Shown: positions 61,101-64,000 of the stretch, one piece after another
How the letters are laid out: the number at the start of each line of letters is the position of its first letter
Position numbering within the stretch: the first letter of the stretch is position 1
DNA from: Mytilus californianus
Lineage: Eukaryota > Mollusca > Bivalvia > Mytilida > Mytilidae
DNA length: 64,000 nt
Assembly (NCBI RefSeq): GCF_021869535.1
Contig: NW_026262668.1
Span: 74,917,558 to 74,981,557, forward strand
Direction: 5' to 3'
Notes under the pieces: generated by a model
Seen by the model: only the letters and a program-made list of their open reading frames with translations
What the model was told of the DNA's origin: nothing
The model's database searches: none
Made by a program: the position numbers and the translations under genes

Positions 61101-63442
61101 TTCTTTACTATGTACTGTGCATGTGTGAAAGTATTTTTATCAATTAGACACCAAAACATAAAATACAAAATCATTTAGTATTAAATTAAACGAGAGAGAC
61201 AAATATATTTCTTACTGAGGAACTTAATTTAAAAAATTATGATTTCCTGCCTTTTTCTTACGAACCAAGCCGTAGATGAATCTGGATTCATTCTGAATTT
61301 ATTATCCTCCTGTCACTTCCCGTTTCCATTTCATTTAAAATTAAAAGAAAACAGGATCTATTCTTGATTAATTTACAATATACAGTCATTAGAATCGTTC
61401 AAACATATCCAAAAAGGATCTGTACAAATTCTTGGTTCCAAGTTTATAGAAATTAATTCTGCAAAACAATTTAAATGACTATGCAGTGAAATAGTTGTTA
61501 CAAGTTCATTTATGTTGTGATTCTTGGTTTAACAAAAAGGAACCCAACTTTTGGTTGATGAAGAATGTCCCCTGAAAAAAACTGAAGTGAAATTGTGAAC
61601 TAGATTTCAGGATCCTTGTTCTAATCTTCATATTTAAGCACCACATCAGTCAGGGGGCTGATGCAAAAGGAATTCGAAATAAACATGGCCTTCCTTTGAA
61701 TTTACCTGATAAGTTTGCTGCATTCTTCATGAAATAGTTTCCTTGTTTAAATTCAGGCAGATCTCCCCTAGATGTTAAAACCAAAAGGTGCATCACATCA
61801 CGATATGATAGATTTGGACTAAAAAATAATAAATATAAGGAGATCAACTTTCTACAAGGTGATTGGCATCTTGAATTAATAGCAGGGAACTGAAATATAA
61901 ATCATACAGTAATATGAATAGCAAGTGTTGGCATGACTTAGTAAAGCCATTATTATTTTATTACCAGTTATATGTTAGACAGAAAAGTTGAATGGATAAT
62001 AGGAGTAAAGGCTTCTCATTAGTAGCCTGAATTGATAAACAGACTTATTTATCTCTTTATTGCTGATGAAAAAATTACTTCTAATCAATTGAGCTTCCAC
62101 TGATTTTTGTTTTGATCAATCCCCTACAGGTTCATGAAAAATGTAATTGTAGTTTCAGTGAAGATTTTGCTGATTTGACAATCTGAATCCTGATGAAACA
62201 TGGATGATAACTGCCTCTCTTGACCAAGTTTTACATCTGAATGGAACCAAATGAGGTTGTTTGAAGTGGACTTTCCATACATCATGACTAAAGAGGTTTA
62301 AAGAAGATGAAAAAGTGAATGGAAATAGGTGCTACTTATACTACAATGTTTGCAATCGATTAATATTAACTGAGGATCCTTTGTAAAGGGTCTTTAAAGT
62401 TTAATCAACAATCCTTAAATTTGAAAACATTTCTCCTTTTTAGTTCTGAGAAGATTTTGGAAAATTTGCCAAACAGAACCAAACATTGCTTCTAGGGGCA
62501 TTTTTAACATTTTATCTGAACTAAAAGGAAAACAAGATGTGTCCATAGGTCACCATGCTCACTCAAACTATAACATTTTCATGTTTAGTGAACTGTGGAA
62601 TCTTTGTTAAAACCCTTATTGGGCACACATATTACAAAATTCACTGAATCATGTGTACTAACTTCAAGTTGATGTGACCAAAAACTACTCTAAACCAAAA
62701 CTTCAGACATAATTTATAAAAGACCTTTCAATTAATATTATATCTGCTAATGGAGTTCGGTTCTAAATTTCGCCTGCTTGTTTCTTTTCTACACAATAAT
62801 AAAGAAGTGCACCAAAACCCCCATGGGTATTTTCAAAAGTTGGCAGCTATGCCTTTCTAGATTTTAATGCATTCTTGGTAATATTATCAAAAGCATACAC
62901 CAAAATGTTGATTGATTAATGATGTCCACATCAACTGAAATTCAACCAATAACATAATGTACAATGAAATTAACTATAATCCTTATGATTCTGAAATGTA
63001 GATAATGTAAAAGTAGAGACATTGAGGAATATTTAGGAGTCCATGAATATGAGTACAAAGAAAATCTCTTAGGATTACAAGTTGTAAGGTGCTAGTCTTT
63101 TTTAATGAATAGAAATGGTGTTTAATGAACCTGTCAGAATAATGTGTCCAGGATCATTTTAAGGCCAATAATTTGTCAAATAAAGGGATCCATTCTAAAT
63201 GCAAAATTGGGCTATATTTTCCTTAAAATGACATAGATAAATGACCCAATTCATAAATGATTTGACAGATGAAATAATTGTAATCAGAAACTCCATCAAA
63301 GGATTAGATAAGATCATTGCATTGATCTAATACAGACTTACTTGGCACTGAGAGCAAGTGCTACTGCTCCTGACACCATAGGAGCTGCTGCTGAGTTCTG
63401 ATTAAAATATTCTGTAGATGTATTCCCGACATCCGTTGTTAC
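28084..63442 (-). CDS. Furin/kexin-type proprotein convertase, membrane-anchored (3' half of gene)
   Basis: The exon chain on the minus strand is 63442-63342, 61818-61706, 60101-59978, 54097-53823, 40869-40780 and 38127-37914, then one of five candidate terminal exons between 37391 and 28084. Phases agree at every junction, giving 320-326 residues in this window. Order of parts: catalytic-Ser region (NSAAAPMVSGAVALALSAN), end of the peptidase domain (PNLSYRDVMHLLVLTS, FGFGLLDMGALV), P domain (HPHAGQ, LTSPHGTKS, WGENPNGFW), a short Cys-containing link, a Thr/Asp/Lys/Pro stalk, a transmembrane helix and a basic cytoplasmic tail. No furin-type Cys-rich repeats occur, so the topology is closer to PC7 or Kex2. 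Such enzymes cleave secretory proproteins after paired basic residues in the trans-Golgi network or at the cell surface. The signal peptide, prodomain, Asp and His exons must lie right of the window. Confidence 0.93.
28505..28550 (-). CDS. Convertase candidate terminal exon D
   Basis: Acceptor TGTCATTGTAG, phase 2 (Arg), then SEKYSAEQQIPLKC and TAG. It is nearly the same as copy A, with EQQ for EKK. It lies in the left copy of the duplicated exon-pair block. Confidence 0.7.
29754..30820 (+). mobile_element. Composite element, degraded copy (family b)
   Basis: It starts TAAAATGCTTCGCTGAGCGC and keeps GAGGTCCAACCCTGAACAGT. It then loses most tandem units, has C-rich tracts at 30001-30135, and keeps 155-bp-type units to the GACGACGACG tract at about 30790. 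The end hairpin is lost. Confidence 0.75.
30825..31645. other. Intronic stretch with no supported feature
   Basis: AT-rich; I see no exon or complete repeat here. It would be intron of the convertase if terminal exons D or E are used. Confidence 0.4.
31649..32640 (+). mobile_element. Hairpin-ended tandem element (family a) with large palindrome
   Basis: The 5' hairpin AGAGGCTCTAAAGAGCCT leads to GTGTCGCTCACCT. Units of ~170 bp follow, marked by GGGCAATAACTCC, TAGATCTTGTCTTGCTGATC and CTATCTATTATA. The 3' end reads CTTCGGGCCAGGTGAGCTAA. The central part is a perfect inverted repeat (31935-32111 and 32126-32302). Confidence 0.8.
31935..32302. repeat. Perfect palindrome, 177-bp arms, 14-bp spacer
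   Basis: Reading 31935-32111 forward gives the exact reverse complement of 32126-32302, with spacer ATTTTTGCTTAAAA. It was formed by inverted duplication of one family-a unit. Confidence 0.95.
32641..34960. other. Intronic low-repeat stretch
   Basis: Mostly single-copy AT-rich sequence with a short TATA/CA microsatellite near 34925-34950. A 51-codon plus-strand open frame at 33750-33905 (MAGPYTFNMNSVPYLEEEEK at its start) begins with AAACAAATGG and ends at TGA. It has no recognisable homology and no splice context, so I list it only as a possibility. Confidence 0.35.
34962..35022 (-). CDS. Convertase candidate terminal exon C
   Basis: The exon reads Arg then SENYPTEHHIPLEPWFYKE and TGA. It shares the YPTEHHIPL core, but the stop seen in the other copies (TGT TAG) is changed, so the frame runs six residues further. 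The acceptor (ATTACCTGAG) has a poor pyrimidine tract, and a better AG just upstream would lead to an early stop. It may therefore be a decaying copy. Confidence 0.5.
35901..36542 (+). mobile_element. Hairpin-ended element, short copy (family a)
   Basis: It starts AGAGGCTCTCAAGAGCCTG then CGCTCACCTG, and ends with GACGCCAAGTGATGGCATAA and the hairpin at 36509-36539 (GCTCAC...GTGAGC), then TAAAAAA. Internal text includes GGGCAATAACTCC. Confidence 0.8.
36696..36759 (-). CDS. Convertase candidate terminal exon B
   Basis: Acceptor TGTTATTGTAG, phase 2 (Arg). The exon then reads SKNSENSENYPTEQHIPLKC and TAG. An in-exon duplication of GAATTCTCT-type sequence gives the extra NSE triplets compared with E. 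AATAAA follows the stop within about 25 bases on the minus strand. It pairs most closely with E. Confidence 0.72.
37096..37301. mobile_element. 206-bp MITE with 23-bp inverted repeats
   Basis: The ends CTGTAAATTCAGAAATTA and their inverse differ at one of 23 positions. Flanks are TATA on each side, which fits a TA or TATA duplication. The matching point in the left block (near 28470) has no insert, giving an empty site. Internal sequence is AT-rich with repeated TTATTGCGA. Confidence 0.88.
37346..37391 (-). CDS. Convertase candidate terminal exon A
   Basis: Acceptor CTTTGCATTGCAG fits phase 2 (AG|A gives Arg). The exon then encodes SEKYSAEKKIPLKC and stops at TAG. The intron from the transmembrane exon would be about 520 bp. 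AATAAT follows the stop in place of a canonical poly(A) signal. It is one of five related copies and pairs most closely with D. Confidence 0.72.
37914..38127 (-). CDS. Convertase exon: stalk, transmembrane helix, basic tail
   Basis: Acceptor TTTTGCAG, 214 bp, donor GTATGT. Reading order: ESFFITPPPYEVTTDKTTDK, then KP-D repeats (PDKPDKPDE), then the hydrophobic helix HSVIIIVGVLAVVCVVIVIL and a stop-transfer KRKKK, ending LCFKERL with AG left over for the next codon. The TGGTTTATC-type repeat in the DNA encodes the DKP triplets. The product is a type I membrane protein. Confidence 0.92.
39708..40779 (-). repeat. 78-bp minisatellite made of exon end plus splice donor
   Basis: Thirteen further copies of the exon's 3' part and donor follow the true exon, spaced 77-79 bp apart. 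Donor-like CAAG|GTAATTAG junctions occur at about 39766, 39845, 39923, 40001, 40079, 40157, 40236, 40314, 40392, 40470, 40548, 40626 and 40703, in addition to 40780. A degenerate fourteenth fragment starts near 39708. Each copy keeps GFNCSSSDIRCLRPAVQ-like sense in one frame but then meets a TAG, so the array is not one long coding exon. Confidence 0.92.
40780..40869 (-). CDS. Convertase exon: last P-domain strand and cysteine link
   Basis: Acceptor CTTTTTCAG, 90 bp, donor CAAG|GTAATTAG. It encodes GGRVENISLTIHGFDCSSSD and then LSCLKPAVQ. The first part matches the closing strand of the P domain (G-x-L-x-x-(F/W)-x-L-x-L-H/Y-G), followed by a C-x6-C pair. Reading through the donor gives Gly-Asn-stop. 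The 3' end of this exon plus its donor is the source of the 78-bp repeats that fill the next part of the intron. Confidence 0.88.
41080..43300. other. Intron with little structure
   Basis: No exon is needed here, because the flanking exon phases match. A two-copy ~57-bp tandem repeat (CCCAGTGTTC, CATTTGTCAATGTT) lies at about 42828-42935. Nothing else is supported. Confidence 0.45.
43303..44381 (+). mobile_element. Hairpin-ended tandem element (family c)
   Basis: It starts GGGGAATGTGTCCATGGGAC (a small hairpin), then GATGCCCCCGC. Six or seven ~165-bp units follow, marked by GGGCATAACTCTAGAACGG and CATTTGGTTGAGG. It ends with a CGTACGT-rich tract, GACGGACAAGGG and the hairpin ATGCCCC/GGGGCAT, then AAAA. 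The apparent reading frames across the units are a by-product of the repeats. Confidence 0.8.
44385..44700 (+). repeat. Family-a internal units without ends
   Basis: Two diverged units with GGGAATAACTC, GTAGATCTTATCCTGCTGAT and CTATCCATCTATTA. They are directly attached to the family-c and family-b elements. Confidence 0.6.
44731..45670 (+). mobile_element. Composite element, 5'-truncated copy (family b)
   Basis: It begins inside the 5' zone (CCTGCAGAGGTCGAACCCTG) and carries several diverged 120-bp units (GATTCAGCATATCAAAGAACC type). It stops before the 36-bp and 155-bp zones. Confidence 0.7.
46040..46345 (+). repeat. G-rich ~122-bp tandem array, left part
   Basis: The unit contains GGTTTAGGGGTGGGGATC, CGACCGTTTACAAGTT, GGGGGTGGGGGTGA and TTTGATTTGTTTTATTGTCCC. 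The array continues at 48408 after the inserted composite element. Confidence 0.9.
46346..48399 (+). mobile_element. Composite hairpin-ended element, copy 2 (family b)
   Basis: Nearly identical to 25706-27924 over the 5' zone, the 120-bp units and the 36-bp array (47210-47430), with fewer 155-bp units. The ends are TAAAATGCTCCGCAGG and TTTTTGCGGTCGTAT. It splits the G-rich array, and uninterrupted array units (TTTTCAAAAAGAA at about 48650 and 48895) give the empty target. Confidence 0.88.
48408..49076 (+). repeat. G-rich ~122-bp tandem array, right part
   Basis: Five to six further units of the array described at 46040-46345. Long frames across it are repeat artefacts. G-runs on the plus strand could form G-quadruplex structures. 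Confidence 0.9.
49370..50490 (+). mobile_element. Hairpin-ended tandem element (family a), 3' part
   Basis: Starts near a GCCCGCCCGC run (49408-49430) and has four ~170-bp units (GGGCAAT-ACTCTA, TAGATCCTGTTGTGCTGATC). It ends with GGACAAGTGATGAGAAAAGC and the hairpin GCTCACTTGGCC/GGCCAGGTGAGC, then TAAAA. The 5' hairpin is missing. Confidence 0.75.
50491..51744. other. Intronic stretch with a two-copy 58-bp repeat
   Basis: Contains a reverse-oriented fragment of the 7490-type repeat near 50500. It also contains two tandem copies of a unit with ATATCAATATCAAATAA and CTCAAGTTATTCATTAGAAA at about 51565-51690. No exon. Confidence 0.5.
51745..53285. mobile_element. hAT-like non-autonomous element (CAGTGTTCTCCCCAGG ends)
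   Basis: The 16-bp ends CAGTGTTCTCCCCAGG and CCTGGGGAGAACACTG are perfect inverted repeats. ATTAG flanks both sides (51740-51744 and 53286-53290). hAT elements usually make 8-bp duplications, so three flank positions may have changed. No transposase reading frame remains. Confidence 0.75.
53823..54097 (-). CDS. Convertase exon: P domain
   Basis: Acceptor TTTTTCAG, 275 bp, donor GTATGT, phase 2 in and 1 out. It encodes the jelly-roll P (homoB) domain: EHVEVKLMINHPHAGQIQWV, LTSPHGTKSTIL, RLLDSTRYMNLTVLTVQMWG and ENPNGFWKL. The S-P-x-G-T-x-S-x-L and W-x-E-x-P-x-G-x-W signatures are clear. This domain stabilises the peptidase and is found only in convertase-type subtilases. One sequon, NLT, is present. 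Confidence 0.95.
54484..56541 (+). mobile_element. Hairpin-ended tandem element (family a) with nested insert
   Basis: It starts AGAGGATCTAAACAGCCTGTG then GCTCACCTA and ends GGACGCCAAGTGATGAGAAA, AGCTCACTTAGTC and a degraded hairpin to 56541. Between are ~170-bp units (TCTTGCTGATCATTTTTGC). A family-b element is inserted at 54812-55667. Confidence 0.8.
54812..55667 (+). mobile_element. Composite element, internally deleted copy (family b)
   Basis: It has both ends (TAAACTGCTTCGCCGAGCGC and AATTTTGCGGTCGTAT) and the 5' zone, one 36-bp-type remnant and three 155-bp units. The 120-bp zone is missing. The host family-a unit continues on both sides, proving insertion. Confidence 0.82.
56542..56822 (+). 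repeat. Family-a internal units
   Basis: Diverged units with AGATCTTGTCCTGCTGATCA and TGTCTATCTATTACAG. They are interrupted at 56823 by the hAT-like element and resume at 58092. Confidence 0.65.
56823..58091. mobile_element. hAT-like non-autonomous element with 8-bp duplication
   Basis: The ends CAGACATGGGG and CCCCATGTCTG are inverted. CTACATTT flanks both sides (56815-56822 and 58092-58099), the 8-bp duplication expected for hAT. Sub-terminal regions on both sides are built from TAATTAATTAC and CAATTACAATTAC words in opposite orientation. No transposase frame. Confidence 0.88.
58216..58700 (+). mobile_element. Retroelement 3'-end fragment with hammerhead-like motif
   Basis: Inserted in a family-b copy. 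An open frame ending ...SFRVKPFGMVRNVL-stop (58216-58333) precedes a non-coding part with the hammerhead-like motif at 58490-58551. The fragment ends near CACTCGATGCAACC. Penelope-like elements are known to carry hammerhead motifs; the assignment here is an inference. Confidence 0.45.
58490..58551 (+). ncRNA. Hammerhead-ribozyme-like motif (degenerate)
   Basis: The core CTGAAGA is at 58506-58512. Stem II is GCCAC/GTGGC, followed by GAAA (58529-58532) and a very short stem III ACATGT. Flanks pair as stem I: CTTTGTT and ATTGTC with GACCAT and AATAAAG, with one mismatch, one wobble pair and a small bulge. An extra unpaired C next to stem II departs from the consensus core. Confidence 0.45.
59978..60101 (-). 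CDS. Convertase exon: FGFGLLD junction to P domain
   Basis: Acceptor TTTTTTTTAG, 124 bp, donor GTATGT. It encodes VSSYFGFGLLDMGALVQRSQ, then GWKKVPARES and CNANMYSPCCKA. The (Y/F)G(Y/F)GLLDAGA(M/L)V pattern ends the catalytic domain in all furin-like enzymes and leads into the P domain. Three cysteines lie close together near its end (ESC, PCC). Confidence 0.93.
60102..61705. other. Convertase intron
   Basis: Single-copy-looking AT-rich intron. A G-run lies near 60512-60523 and I see no repeats with ends. No further exon is required, because phases match across it. Confidence 0.5.
61706..61818 (-). CDS. Convertase exon: end of peptidase domain
   Basis: Acceptor TTTTTTAG, 113 bp, donor GTAAAT. 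It encodes PNLSYRDVMHLLVLTSRGDL and then PEFKQGNYFMKNAANLS. The N-L-(T/S)-(W/Y)-R-D-x-x-H-L-(I/L)-V pattern is characteristic of convertases just after the catalytic Ser helix. The first base completes an Asn codon with the preceding exon. Confidence 0.93.
61819..63341. other. Convertase intron
   Basis: AT-rich intron. Short text near 62530-62560 (CAAGATGTGTCCATAGG, CACCATGCTCACTC) recalls the start of family-a or family-c elements but has no clear end. No exon. Confidence 0.5.
63342..63442 (-). CDS. Convertase exon: catalytic serine region
   Basis: Acceptor TTTTTTGTAG, phase 0, 33 codons plus AA, donor GTAAGT. It encodes VTTDVGNTSTEYFNQNSAAA followed by PMVSGAVALALSA. The S of NSAAAP aligns with the nucleophile of the GTSASAP/GTSAAAP motif of subtilisin-like convertases. 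Here the normally conserved Gly-Thr before the Ser is Gln-Asn. The preceding VTTD matches the conserved IVTTD of furins. Confidence 0.93.
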
Positions 63443-63853
63443 CTACAAAAAATAGTGAGTTCATATCTGCTATATATAAACAAGACAATGCCCAATTTGG
63501 CTTAGTAATGTTGAGTAATATACAATTTGAGTTTCATTACTGTTTAACCATCATCTTTTCTTGTGTGATTCAAAAAATAAGTTGTAGTTGCAATACTCTT
63601 AAATACAGGTTTCCCACTCAAATACCAAGCTTATGCAGAGGTTAAAACAAATTGTCTTCCACTGTTCAACTCTAATAATTTTTTTCCTATGGCTATTTAA
63701 ACATTTGAAACTACTGAAATTGCTATCTTAAATTTCCTTCCTGATTATTTATATAACCATTCTTCATAAAAACAATATTAAATTGAGCAATTGCAAGAAA
63801 ATTAAGTTATAAACACTTAAATAAATGTTTGGATGTTACAATTAAAATGTAAT

Positions 63854-64000
63854 TAAATGCTTCGCTGAGCGCAGCCTGATACAACCGCAGAGGTCGAACC
63901 CTGAACAGTTGGGGCAAGTTTGGACACAACATTCAAGCTTGATACTGTCTGAATTTGGATTGTGATCAAATTTTGACATAATATAGGTTTCTGACACAAA
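63854..64000 (+). mobile_element. Composite element, 5' end only, cut by window edge (family b)
   Basis: It starts TAAATGCTTCGCTGAGCGCA and continues with ACAACCGCAGAGGTCGAACC and CTGAACAGTTGGGGCAAG. It is the seventh family-b copy in the window. Confidence 0.8.

Overview
The window looks like AT-rich nuclear DNA from a bivalve mollusc, most likely a mussel of the Mytilus type. The reasons are GT-AG introns, dispersed repeat families with hairpin ends that I associate with mussel genomes, a tRNA-derived SINE, several non-autonomous DNA transposons, and very little coding sequence. The organism call is an inference, because no database search was possible.

Two protein-coding genes can be reconstructed by joining exons whose splice phases agree at every junction. 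Gene 1 (plus strand, about 3058-9612) has a TATA box, a non-coding first exon and six coding exons. It encodes a complete 263-residue secreted protein with a signal peptide, a BRICHOS-like spacing pattern, a furin-type RFKR site and a nine-cysteine C-terminal part. Gene 2 (minus strand, 63442 down to 28084) is the 3' half of a membrane-anchored proprotein convertase (kexin/furin/PC7 family). It runs from the catalytic-serine exon through the P domain and a transmembrane exon, and its earlier exons lie beyond the right edge. Downstream of the transmembrane exon sit five tandemly duplicated candidate terminal exons. Each has an acceptor of the right phase, a short related cytoplasmic tail and an in-frame stop. 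An intron of the same gene holds a 78-bp minisatellite built from the end of an exon plus its splice donor, giving 14 tandem donor-like sites.

Layout: 1-3000 no gene; 3000-9612 gene 1; 9.6-14 kb a decayed reverse transcriptase element, broken by a SINE and a 166-bp tandem-repeat element; 15.0-16.3 kb a terminal-inverted-repeat element; 17.2-24.0 kb a Mutator-like element (9-bp target duplication) with a second element (560-bp inverted repeats, TA duplication) nested in it; 24.9-28 kb a duplicated segment, one copy split by a composite hairpin-ended element; 28-37.4 kb the candidate alternative terminal exons; 37.9-64 kb the convertase exons, separated by large introns full of nested repeats (hAT-like elements, three tandem-cored hairpin families, a G-rich array, a hammerhead-like motif).

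The two genes converge. The first encodes a likely convertase substrate and the second a convertase, but a functional link between them is speculation.
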